Assembly (NCBI GenBank): GCA_033557465.1
Contig: CM066037.1
Coordinates: 200,817,156 to 200,881,155, forward strand
Length of the DNA stretch: 64,000 nucleotides
Reading direction: 5' to 3'
Source of the DNA: Ichthyophis bannanicus
Lineage: Eukaryota; Chordata; Amphibia; Gymnophiona; Ichthyophiidae
The notes beneath the pieces are model-generated. The model was not told where the DNA came from. It saw nothing but the letters and a program-made list of their open reading frames with translations, and did not search any database. Below are positions 11,734 through 21,960 of this stretch, one piece after another. The number at the start of each line of letters is the position of its first letter. Position 1 is the stretch's first letter. Made by a program: the position numbers and the translations under genes.

Positions 11734-12152
11734 CTAACACATGGCTAACCCAGAGACACGTCCCCAGCACACCCATAACTTACAGGAAAAGAGCTCCTCG
11801 ATCAGATGTTGCCTGGCTGCCATCCCCGCACGTGTGTCACCATGGCCAGGTGCAGGAGGGCACACAGGATCCACCCCGAAATCCTCATTAATATCGACTG
11901 GAACATTGTGCCTGAGAGCAATGTTGTGGAGGATGCAACAGGCTATGATGATCTTTGCCACAGTCAGCGGTCCGTACTGTAAGGCCCCGCCAGTCCTATC
12001 CAGACACCTGAAGCGACTTTTGAGAACGCCAAAGGTGCGCTCAATCACTGAGCGACTGGAGGCATGGGCCTCATTGTACCGTATCTCTGCACCTGGCCGA
12101 GGGAGACGCACAGGGGTAAGCAGCCAGGTGTGACACCCATATCCTGCATCAC

Positions 12153-13203
12153 CTGCAGAAAACAATGGTGCAAAGTTACATGCATGCTGAGGCACCAATG
12201 GAATGACAGACGTAGCAATACAGAACTGGACAGCCGAGAGGCCGTGCACACAGATATGAGGCAAAAGCAGTGCACACAGTGGTAGTGCATCAGAGGCTGT
12301 CGAGGCAAGAGGCAAATGACCATGACATGCCGATAGGGGCAGTGCACACCCATGTAACCATGTCACAGGACATGTGCCAAAACTGTACTGAAAGAGAGCA
12401 GTGGTGGGAGCTGTGAGCCAAGATGTCCGACAGTGGCAAAACATACCCGGGGGTGCAGAGATGCACAGGTGTGCAAGTAGGTGGCTGGCCTGATCTGGCG
12501 CACACACAGCATAGGCCACTGGGATACATTGCGGGGGTGGGGTGGGGGAAGCAACAGGCGGTGGTGGCAGGGGACACCGAAGAAGGTGCCCAGACATGCA
12601 GCAGACATGTGTCATAGCTGAAGCGCCCACAGCACATTTCATGTTTAGCCCCCAGCATGGCCAGAGAGAGAAGGTCGCGCATACAGAATGACCACCACGA
12701 GGGTGTGTCTGTGACCCCATCCCCCCCCACAGGATGGCACACGTACAACCATGCAACATATGGGCTGCCCAAGTGACTGACCCCACTGGGAGACATGTGT
12801 ACAACTGCCAGTGCAGTATGCCCGTGCCCAGATGTGGAGGCCATGGGCAAGTTGCAGGTGTAGCTCACAGGCATGGAGGGGACACATCATATGCAGCACG
12901 GGTGCCCCTGGACACAGTAACTCAGAATAAAAAAGGGCAAGGCCATGGAAAAGGCGACACTACATGGCCGCTGGGACACACATGTGAGAGCAAACAAACA
13001 CACATGGTAGACAGAGATATGGGTGTCATTGCACATATGTCTGTGACCAAAACACCAGTGACACGGCATGAGGTAGTGTGCCACACCCAATAGTCTGCAC
13101 CCAGAAATAACACCGCAATGTCAGGCATGCAGTGGACAATGGTGACAATGGTGTATAGACAACCATCTACAGTAGGTGCATGTCATACACGTTGAATACC
13201 CAC
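12153..13203 (-). other. Intron of the Harbinger transposase
   Basis: The minus-strand donor ctgg|gtgggt (GT at 13203-13202) and acceptor ttttctgcag|gtgatg (ending at 12153) flank 1.05 kb. Joining across them gives an uninterrupted LLGDAGYG, the expected family sequence. The interior shows no recognised gene; its open frames are compositional. Confidence 0.75.
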
Positions 13204-13309
13204 CCAGCAGGACGTAGTCCTCAATGACCAGCCTCAAACTGGCCAAACACTGCCGAGTTCTGCAGGATATAGGAGTCATGGGCAGACCCTGGAAACCGCG
13301 GGACCACAT

Positions 13310-13596
13310 GGGAGGAGTGGCCTAGTGGTTAGGACAAGGTACTTCAGGCCGGAGGGCCGGGGGTTCAAGACCCACCTGGGGACAGCAATCTCAGGCCGGA
13401 GGGACTGGGATTTCTAGTCCTATAAGGCACTCCTTGGGGTCTTGGGCAAGCCACTTAACCCTCCATTGCCCATGTTCCCTGTAAGTATTAGCATATGTGG
13501 GTCATATCCCCTCGTGTTAAATGTATCTCCCAATTGACCGCTTTGACCTGGTGAAAAGCGGGATATAAATACAGCTAAATAAAATAAATAAATAAA
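13310..13596 (+). repeat. tRNA-derived SINE with MIR-like core, inserted in the transposase
   Basis: A tRNA-like head (box A tggcctagtggtt, box B gggttcaagacccacc) is followed by the MIR/CORE-type motif cttgggcaagccacttaacc. The 3' part ends agcgggatataaatac and an aaataaataaat tail. It splits host codons between SMRILN and VVPRFPGS, with only about 2 bp shared at the junction. The 3' end resembles that of the L2 element at 53.7 kb, suggesting L2 machinery mobilised it. A second SINE of this type lies at 37769-38035. Confidence 0.85.
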
Positions 13597-14321
13597 TTCA
13601 GGATACGCATACTTGCATCACAAACAACCTGCACATTGAGGGAATGGAAGTGTTTGCGGTTGCGGTACACAACCTCCCTGTCGCGTGGCGGGACAAGGGC
13701 AACATGTGTGCAATCTATAGCGCCCATCACGTGTGGTATCCCAGCAATCCTATAGAATGTCTGTGCCAGGGCCGCCCAATGTTGCCTCACATTGGGAATT
13801 GCAATGTAATTCCCAACCCGGCTGACCATGGCACGCAGTACCTGGTGGAGACAGCCGGAGAAGGTCGGCCTACTCATCCCACCCACTGCTGCCACCGAGG
13901 ATTGGAAACAGCCAGAGGCAAAGAAATGTAGGGCAGCCAGGAGCTTGGTTATACCCGGTATAGCATGTGACCGGGCAGTCAGGGGCTCAAGGTCAGCTCT
14001 GAGTTCCTGATAGAGCTCCCTAATGGCCCCTGTGTCCAGCCGGTAGAGGGAGATTACCTGGCCCTCTCTCAGGTCCTGGAGCAAGGCCCTGGGCCTGTAG
14101 AGTTGTTCCAGGCGGGGTTGTGCTTCAGCACGTCTACGGCGCCATTGGTCACCCACACCCGCCTGTGCAGCCCCCACAGCTGCAGGTCTGAGTTGCAGTG
14201 GCATTGCACCCATGCCCAGGGCTGCAGCCCCAGGAAAAACATCTCCCTCCTCTGGAAAAAGCAGCCCAGCCAGTTCGACAAATGCAACCACTGCACCACC
14301 TGCATGTGCAGTCTGAGCCAT

Positions 14322-15034
14322 GATAGACACAGGTTGGAGGATAGCTGGGTTAGAAATAGTGGTCGGGGTGGGGATGGACATCACATGATTGCCACACACC
14401 TGGTGGAATAGAAAGATCCAGAATACAGCAACATAAAACTTACCTGTTTGAAATGGCACCGCGCGCTGTGTCGCGCATTCCCATAATGCACCCGCGGCCA
14501 ATCATCCACGTTTCACAATCATCTGCGTGAGTCCCTGAGATGTAGCAGGGTGTAAAGAAACTGCGTATCACACTAGAAACCACACCCAGACGCCAATATA
14601 GGAGTGACATACAACCAACATGCCCACGAGCAGGGAACGGAAGAGGCGTTGTAACGCGCGTAACGAAGCGTGCAACGTCTGAGTGATGTCACATACGCGC
14701 CACGTAGTGCTGCAGCGTCCAGTGCTACTACTAAGGTGCAAATAAACATAGCAATATATCAAATATGGGAATATGTGGGCCAGCAGTACACACAGCGAAA
14801 CTGTTATAAAGGCAAGTGTAAGATGGATCCCTGAAATGGCACCTGCTGCCTACACGAACACATATGATGTCACTTCCTGCGCGTAGCACCGCGCGTCGCA
14901 ACGTGCCTCGTGGCACACTGGTTGTGCGCGTGGCTGTGCGCGTAGCCAACGCCCCGCGACCCACGCCCCATGAAAACCTATATGTATGATTGGCTGTGTA
15001 TGGCAAATCCCCGAGCACAACCATACGTGACAGT
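14322..15034. promoter_or_regulatory. CpG-rich divergent intergenic region (putative bidirectional promoter)
   Basis: The gap between the divergent transposase and SANT/Myb-1 genes is dense in CpG (cgcgcgctgtgtcgcgc near 14460, taacgcgcgtaacg near 14652, gcgcgtagcaccgcgcg near 14880) compared with its surroundings. A likely transposase 5' exon lies at about 14501-14441. No clear TATA box was located. Promoter function is inferred from gene arrangement and CpG density. Confidence 0.45.
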
Positions 15035-16898
15035 ATGGAGCGCAGGGAGGCAGAGGAGCAGGAGCATGCAGTGGACCAGCCCACCCACCCATCAGCACAA
15101 ACCACATCTGGCGAAGATGAGGTGCCAGGGCCATCTGGGGTTGAGCAAGCACCAAGTGCACATGCAAGTGCAGCTGGGAGACCAAGGCAGCCCAGGGTCC
15201 CAGTCCCAGCAGAGATACGGCGGAGGGCCGTACGCTTCAGCCAGCAGGAAAATGACCTCCTCCTGGCAAACATCTTGGAGAGATATGACCTTTTGTTTTG
15301 GGCGCCAGAGCTCAACCTTCACAATAGCCACTCGCACCAGGGCATGGTCTGAGGTCCAGGCAGCAGTGGCAGCAGCAGGGGGACCCCACCGCGACATTGA
15401 GAACTTGCGAAAACGCTATTGTGACATCAAAAGAAACATACGGACTGAGCTTGTGAGGGAGCAACGTGGGGCCCAGGGCACTGGAGGGGGCCCAGCTCAG
15501 GTGGCAAACCTCTCAGACCTTGAACGTCGCCTGGCCGAGAGACTTGGCCCAATATATGTACATGGCCTACCCGCTGCATTGGACACAGCGCACCCACAAG
15601 CAGGTAAGGGGGGAGTGCGGACCAACTGTGGGATATAGCACAGACACATGGTGTGCGCCACAACAGAGGGGGGGGCAGTACGTGGCTGTTTGGGAATTGG
15701 GGGGCAACTGAGACACAGAGGCAGCATCCATTCAAGAGCCACGGTGGGGGGCCTGTCTATGGGTGGCAGTGGGCGGCAAAAGTAAGTGAATGGGAGACTG
15801 TGCAGGGGTGGCAGGCCCACAGTGACAGCAAAGGGTGCCGACATGTTGCATGGCTCACGGTGCAGGGCTGGCAGGGGCAGTAGGGACACACGGGTAGGGA
15901 GATGGCCAACCAGAAGGCACACTGCACCTGCTTAGGACAGGCTGGGTGGTGGCAGGATGAGGGTGGTGATGGCCATGCATGGGGTGTGCGGCAGCACCCA
16001 GGGGTGTGGGGGGCCTGGGGAAGCAGGGCACAGGGGATACTTGCATGGGGAATGCACAAACATAGTGGGCTGCCACTAGAGCCATGGGCCAGACACACGC
16101 GGATCAACAACCCACAGATGCCTGAGGGGGTATGTGACGGGGTGGGGAGGCAGCCAGACCCCCATCTGACCTATGTAACCTTGTGGCACCCAGGTGATGT
16201 CAGCGCCATCGACGCACAGGAGGTGGCACAGGACGAGTCAGCCGCGGGACCATCCAGCCCAGTGGACACTGTGTCTGAGGTGGCCCATGTGGGAGCAGAG
16301 AGGCAGGCTGCACCCCTGGGGGATGGGGACATGCAGGTCCCACGAACTGCAGACGGGGACACAGCACCCACCACTGCAGGCACTGGGGACGGGCCTGTGG
16401 ATGAGGCGGAGCGACACCGGAACGAGGCACTGGCTGCTGTGGCAGATGGCATCGGGGAGATGCAGGCGCACTCTGCAGCAGCCCATAGAGATGCAGAGGG
16501 TGAGTGTCCTAATGTGCTATGGTTGATATGCCTCCGAACAGGTGTTGCTTTTTCCCCTGTCTCACATTGCACTATGGCCTCTCCCCACAGGTATACGGCA
16601 TGTACTGCGTTCGGTGGCCCGGGCACAGTGGCACCAACTGCAGCTGGCACGCCGCCTGCAGTGGACCATGTCTGGGGTCCTTGCTCGTGTCGACCGCATG
16701 GCCACTGCATGTGAAAGGATGGCTGACGCCCAGGAGCAGATAGCGGCAGGCAGGGGAGCAGTCACTGTCCATCTGCAGCAGCCAGAGCCAACACCACCAC
16801 ATACACCTGCAGCAGCAACAGCACCGGCAGCAGGGGGGCGACAAACACCAAGGGTTGGGCGGGGCCGCCCAAGGGGTGGCAGAGGGAGGGGAAAATAA
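15035..16898 (+). pseudogene. SANT/Myb-like DNA-binding protein 1 of the Harbinger element
   Basis: Harbingers commonly encode a Myb/SANT-like partner that binds element DNA and helps bring in the transposase. Three exons are supported: 15035-15603 (donor cag|gtaagg), 16194-16499 (acceptor cacccag, donor g|gtgagt) and 16591-16898 (acceptor ccccacag). The phases rebuild HPQAG-DVSAI and DAEG-IRHVLR. Exon 1 starts MERREAEEQEH and carries RFSQQENDLLLANILERY, then WSEVQAAVAAAGG and IENLRKRYCDIKRNI, a trihelical SANT pattern. Exon 3 has an amphipathic segment (QLQLARRLQWTMSGVLARVD) and a GRGRPRGGRGRGK tail. One extra T near 15300 breaks the frame inside the SANT domain. The stop codon overlaps an aataaa at 16892-16898. 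Confidence 0.8.
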
Positions 16899-18562
16899 AG
16901 GGCTATACAGTTAGCCAGTGAAGGAGACATGTGTTCATTGTCTCATTTGGGGCCCAACAATCATACACCCCCACCCCACCCCCTGGCCCGTGACCAGGGC
17001 ACGACACGGTGCCACTGATGTCATCAGCCATTGCCCCCCCCCCCTCAGCCATGTCCACCATGGGTACGCAGCCAATCACATAAGCTGCACTGCTGGACCA
17101 CTACTCCCATGCCGTGGTGGCTTGCATTGTGTCGTGGGGGCTCACGGACCCCGTGAACCAGTATCCTGTTGAGCCCTCACCCACCATTAGTCTCTGTGTT
17201 GGTGTAGGTGCACTGTATGTCCTGCATGGGGAGCCACATAGGCCGCTCCCATCACGCTAAACGCAGACAGTATGTGCACTGCACATGTCACGTACTCCGG
17301 TTCACATGCTCCCACAGCCATCCACCTTGGCGCACCCGTGACACATGTCCACTGTGGTCCCCGGAGCACACCCTTGCAGCTTCCAACACCTTAGGGTGAC
17401 CCCCCGGTAAGGCTTACCCATCACCCTGTGCATCAGTGGCCGCAATATACACCTACACCCCCTTGCCCCCCATCAGGCACATCCCAATACCACATTTGGC
17501 TCCATAAGCTACATCCATTAACTGTCACCTGTCGCACCATCCACCCTGCGCTCCACCCCATCCACAGCCATGCCGCACTGTGCCACTCCTCTGGGCATTA
17601 TTCCGCTAAGCCCCCGTCCGCACCCTCTGCTGTGCCCACCCCCAGACCCCCACACCCCTGTGGGTGCCACCACCGATGGGCCAATGCACTCCACTGACAG
17701 TATGCCCTTGCACCCCCTAGGGCCAGCCATTACACCCATCACACCATACAGCAAGGTGGTCATGCGTCTCCCAGCGGATCATTGGACCATCCTGTACCAT
17801 CCCCCTTTCCCACCCTGCATGCTGGTATACGTGCTTGCCATCTAGCCAGCTGTTGGCGGGCTCTACACAGTCACAGCAGGCAACACTGCTCATTCCCCCC
17901 CCTCAGGCACCAGCTTCACCACCTCCTGAGGTGCACCCTCTGTGTTCTCACCCTAACCCCACCCCTACGCATACACCTCAGTCGTCCTACCTTTGCCACC
18001 ACAGCCTAACACTATGGGGTTTTGCTGGATAGGCTACACAGGCTGTCCACCCTCCCCCGCCAAATGTCCCATTGTCACTCTGTGCTACGCGCCCCGCACC
18101 TTCGTACACATCTACTGTCGCACGTCACTCATGCACGCCACTCTCCCCCCTGCTCGTTGCCCCACCCTCTCAGCAACGTAGCTGTGACATGTCTGTGGAG
18201 GTGCTCTCACCGCAGCCCTTACCTGTTCCACGTCCTCCCTCACCTCTCAGAGTGAACACTGACATACCCATCACTCGCACAGCACTGTCACCTAGCAATG
18301 AGGGACATCTGACCACCAGGTTCATATATGTAACGTAGAACATTTAAAACATATTTATATTTAAAACATATTTACAACATTTGAACTGGGACACACATAG
18401 TCCAACATTGTTGCATAGTATATGATGGCAGATAAAGACCAGCATGGTCCAACTAGGCCTCCTAGCCACATAGCATTGGGCACTCCCATCCCTGTGGACG
18501 TTGTGATGGAGAGGCAATGGCACGGTCCATCACAGGGCGGGTGTGCCATGTGTGTCCACACA
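16899..18562. other. Non-coding spacer between the two SANT genes
   Basis: The plus strand is C- and T-rich with many open but featureless frames. At about 18411-18480 the motif atggcagataaagaccagcat matches the 3' UTR block of the CR1-like LINE at 5276-5340, so a short LINE tail is inserted here. No further gene is recognised. Confidence 0.5.
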
Positions 18563-21500
18563 CTACACACCCCAGGGACCCCTGTCGGATGGTGGCTGAC
18601 CGGGTGCGGCACCAACAAGGCGCTCATCCCGCTCACGCAGACGGTCAGCCACTATGGACAGGGTCGCCAGCACCTGCCCCTGGATTAGGGCGAACTGCCT
18701 CTGGGCGTGTGCCTGGGCACGCACAGCCGCAGCCAGGCGCAGACCGCACATGCAGCTGCACAGACACACATCTCCCCGTGTCTGTGTGGCTGCATGCACG
18801 GCTGACCTGCCTGCGGCAATGTGTGGCAGACACATGTCATGGGGCAGGTGGCTGGTGCCCCATTGCCCTGTGGCGGAGCGTGCCATTGGGGACCTGTCCC
18901 CCCCCTGCCCATGCTGTACAGCCCCTCCCCCTGCCTCCACCATCCTCTCCACATCCCCTTCCCCCTCCTCCCCCACCTCCCCCTCCCTTTCCCTGCCACC
19001 CACATCCTCCCTCTCCCCTCTCCCCTCCCCTGTCCCCCAATCCCCCCTCATTTCCCCAGTCCCCCAACTCCGCCGCATCACTCTCCATGTGATCCGCATC
19101 CTCCCCATCCCCTCCCATATGCCCCTCATCCTCCTCGTCCCCCTCCTCTCCCTCGTTGGGGCGTGGGGATGCACCCACGTGCCCTCCATCGCCATCCTTG
19201 GGTGGCCCTTCTAGTCTGCCACCCTGCAGGCCCACGTTGTCATTGGCCTCCTCCCGGGCCGCAGCAACATCCGGGTCCTCCGGCCTCGCTGGCTCAATGG
19301 CTGCACGTGCATCAGCTGTGGGAGAGGTAACACATATCATCCCCTGGGTACACATCATATTCCGCAGTCACAGTGGTCCTGTGGTTCCACCACTCGGTGC
19401 CCTACAGGGCCATGTCACAGTACTCACCATTCTGCTGTGCCATCCGTTCGCGCTGCACCCTTGCCACAAATCTCAGGTAGCGTGCCCTGAGCTCCCTCGC
19501 CTTTTTGCGCAGGTCCTCCACCTGTAGGGGTGACACCAAACATTGACCTTAGCTACCGCAGAGACACGTTGGGGTCCCCTGCCTCAGCAGCTAACTCTCT
19601 CTCTTCATACAACACGAGCCTGCCCCTATTGGGTGACACACTCATGCCCCATGCTCTCCCAGGGGACAGCCCCATGTTTGGCCCACGCACACGCCTCTCA
19701 GGTCTGTACCCCATGTGCCCTGTGTGTGCACCCCAGCGTACATAACACAACACATCTCTGTGTGCCACCTACACACATCTGCCAGTGCCAATCAGCCACT
19801 GTTGGGGTGGGAGGGTGTCACCTGCAGTGCTCCCCGCAACATCTTAGGGCTGTGGTTTGTGTTTTGTGATCACAAACAGGACCTGTTTCCAAGGCACCAG
19901 AATGGTGCAGGGAATCCTCTCTTGGGGCCTGCAGCATCTTGGGGCTGGGGTTTGTGTTTTGTGATCACAAACAGGGCCTGTTTCCAAGGCACCAGGATGG
20001 TGCAGGGAACCCTCTCTTGGGGCCTGCAGCATCTTGGGGCTGGGGTTTGTGTTTTGTGATCACAAACAGGACCTGTTTCCAAGGCACCAGGATGGTGCAG
20101 GGAACCCTCTCTTGGGGCCTGCAGCATCTTGGGGCTGGGGTTTGTGTTTTGTGATCACAAACAGGACCTGTTTCCAAGGCACAAGGATGGTGCAGGGAAC
20201 CCTCTCTTGGGGCCTGCAGCATCCCAGGGCTGGGGTTTGTGTTTTGTGATCACACAATGAACCAGTTGACATTGGACAGGGATGGGGAGGGGTGCCCTCA
20301 TTTGGGGCTGCAGCATCTTAGAGCTGTGGTTTGTCTTTTGTGATCACAAACAGGGCCTGTTTCCAAGGCACCAGGATGGTGCAGGGAACCCTCTCTTGGG
20401 GCCTGCAGCATCTTAGAGCTGTGGTTTGTCTTTTGTGATCACAAACAGGGCCTGTTTCCAAGGCACCAGGATGGTGCAGGGAACCCTCTCTTGGGGCCTG
20501 CAGCATCCCAGGGCTGGGGTTTGTGTTTTGTGATCACACAATGAACCAGTTGACATTGGACAGGGATGGGGAGGGGTGCCCTCATTTGGGGCCTGCAGCA
20601 TCTTAGAGCTGTGGTTTGTCTTGTGTGATCACACAAAGACCCAGCTGAAATTGGACAGGGATGGGGAGGGGTGCCCTCATTTGGGGCCTGCAGCATCTTA
20701 GAGCTGTGGTTTGTCTTTTGTGATCACAAACAGGGCCTGTTTCCAAGGCACCAGGATGGTGCAGGGAACTCTCTCTTGGGGCCTGCAGCATCTTAGAGCT
20801 GTGGTTTGTCTTTTGTGATCACAAACAGGGCCTGTTTCCAAGGTACCAGGATGGTGCAGGGAACCCTCTCTTGGGGCCTGCAGCATCCCAGGGCTGGGGT
20901 TTGTGTTTTGTGATCACACAATGAACCAGTTGACATTGGACAGGGATGGGGAGGGGTGCCCTCATTTGGGGCCTGCAGCATCTTAGAGCTGTGGTTTGTC
21001 TTGTGTGATCACACAAAGACCCAGCTGAAATTGGACAGGGATGGGGAGGGGTGCCCTCATTTAGGGCCTGCAGCATCTTAGAGCTGTGGTTTGTCTTGTG
21101 TGATCACACAAAGACCCAGCTGAACTTGGACAGGGATGGGGAGGGGAGCCTTCTCTTGAAGCCTGCAGCATCCCAGGGATGTGGTTTGTCTTTTGTGATC
21201 ACAGAAAGAACCAGTTGACATTGGACAGGGATGGGGAGGGGAGCCCTCATTTGGGGCCTGCAGCATCGGCGGATGTATTTTGTACTTGTGTTGGTTGACA
21301 GGGGCATGTTGCAGACCCCTCTTTGCCTCTTGGCCTGAAAGGTGGGACTGGGGTTTCCTGTGGATGGGGGACATCCCTGGCCTGCAAAGGCACCCCATAC
21401 CATGCCAATGTGGTCTGTGGTGCACTCCTGCCATGGTTGCAGCTACCCCCTTGGGGCTGGGGGGTCTTTTTCTCGGGTGTGTGGCAGACTTTGCTACCAG

Positions 21501-21800
21501 CCGGATGTGACAGCACCTGCTATTCCCTGGCAATGCATAGTTTCTTTGTGCTTTGGTTACTGGGTGTTTTTTGTTTAGCCTCATCATTTGGGGTGCCTGT
21601 CCCCATGCACTTACCTCACGTGGGTAGTCAGAGCTCCTGTTGTATCTATGGGACAGGCGCTCCCAGGCCCTCCTGACTCTTCCAAGGTTCTGCCTCCTGG
21701 ATGAGCCTGGAAAGAGCCGCTGCTGGAGGAGGCAGAACAACTCTGTCAGGAGATATAGATCTCCCTGGCTGAATGCTGGCTTCCTAGACATGGCTGCCAT
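18563..21800 (-). pseudogene. SANT/Myb-like DNA-binding protein 2 of the Harbinger element
   Basis: Exon 1 (21800-21615, 62 codons) starts MAAMSRKPAFSQGDLYLLTE and holds RVRRAWERLSHRYN, ending at a perfect donor gag|gtaagt. Exon 2 (19521-19428; acceptor cctacag, donor atg|gtgagt) adds VEDLRKKARELRARYLRF. Exon 3 starts at 19315 (acceptor cccacag) with DARAAIEPARPEDPD, runs through an acidic, Gly-rich stretch, and reaches AAAVRAQAHAQRQFALIQG and a stop at 18563 only after a frameshift near 18950. FSQ...LL, LF, AW and LRK line up with SANT/Myb-1, so the proteins look like distant paralogues. Intron 1 contains the 95-bp tandem array. The acidic linker could be an activation or protein-contact region (inference). 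Whether other copies are intact is unknown. Confidence 0.75.
19861..21284. repeat. 95-bp tandem repeat array, 15 units
   Basis: Units start at 19861, 19956, 20051, 20146, 20241, 20335, 20430, 20525, 20620, 20715, 20810, 20905, 21000, 21095 and 21190, all 95 bp apart except one of 94. Every unit but the last holds the palindrome tgtgatcaca. Type A (8 units) continues cacaaacagg(g/a)cctgttt; type B (3) cacacaatgaaccagttg; type C (3) cacacaaagacccagctg; the last unit is B-like with tgtgatcacag. The order A-A-B-C repeats twice (20335-20714 and 20715-21094) as a 380-bp higher-order unit. The array lies in intron 1 of SANT/Myb-2. Open frames through it are compositional. Confidence 0.95.
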
Positions 21801-21960
21801 TTGTTCCGACTGTGTCAGTGCTGCGTAGCCACGTGCGTTGCTGGGGGCGTAGCCACGTGCGTTGCTGGGGGCGTAGCCACGCACAGAGCTACATGCGCAT
21901 GTCACGGCGCTTGGATACGTGCGTTGCTGCGGCGTGAATACGTGCGGTGTTTAAGGCGTG
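21801..21960 (-). promoter_or_regulatory. Upstream region of SANT/Myb-2 with 24-bp repeats containing E-boxes
   Basis: Two and a half tandem copies of a 24-bp unit (gcgtagccacgtgcgttgct plus gggg) occupy about 21823-21882, just upstream of the SANT/Myb-2 start at 21800. Both full units contain the palindromic E-box cacgtg. Further acgtgcg motifs follow to 21950. The position suggests a promoter; function is inferred. Confidence 0.5.

Larger units (their letters stand above)
11734..14321 (-). pseudogene. PIF/Harbinger DDE transposase (SINE-interrupted, frameshifted)
   Basis: This nuclease family cuts and pastes the element at TWA sites. Three minus-strand pieces fit one gene. 14321-13597 starts MAQTAHAGG and has the first catalytic Asp in MGAIDCTHV (about residue 203), then ends in SMRILN. 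13309-13204 continues with RFPGSAHDSYILQNSAVFG, giving the second Asp. An intron follows (donor ctgg|gtgggt at 13203, acceptor ttctgcag before 12152). 12152-11734 begins GDAGYGCHTWLLTPV and holds the catalytic Glu in SSRSVIERTFG plus the family's ACCILHN. Splicing rebuilds LLGDAGYG exactly. A SINE splits pieces one and two, and a small indel near 13225 breaks the frame after FEAGH. A possible 5' exon ends at a gtaagt near 14440. This copy is inactive. Confidence 0.9.

Noticed and set aside
15427..15922. Minus-strand frames opposite SANT/Myb-1
   Set aside because: Shadow frames of a GC-rich coding exon; splice sites and domain are on the plus strand.
19844..21076. Repeated 62-85-residue frames through the 95-bp array
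   Set aside because: They are the tandem repeat read in shifting frames; 95 is not a multiple of three.
19861..21284. CRISPR-like array
   Set aside because: The units are contiguous 95-bp repeats without unique spacers, in eukaryotic transposon DNA.
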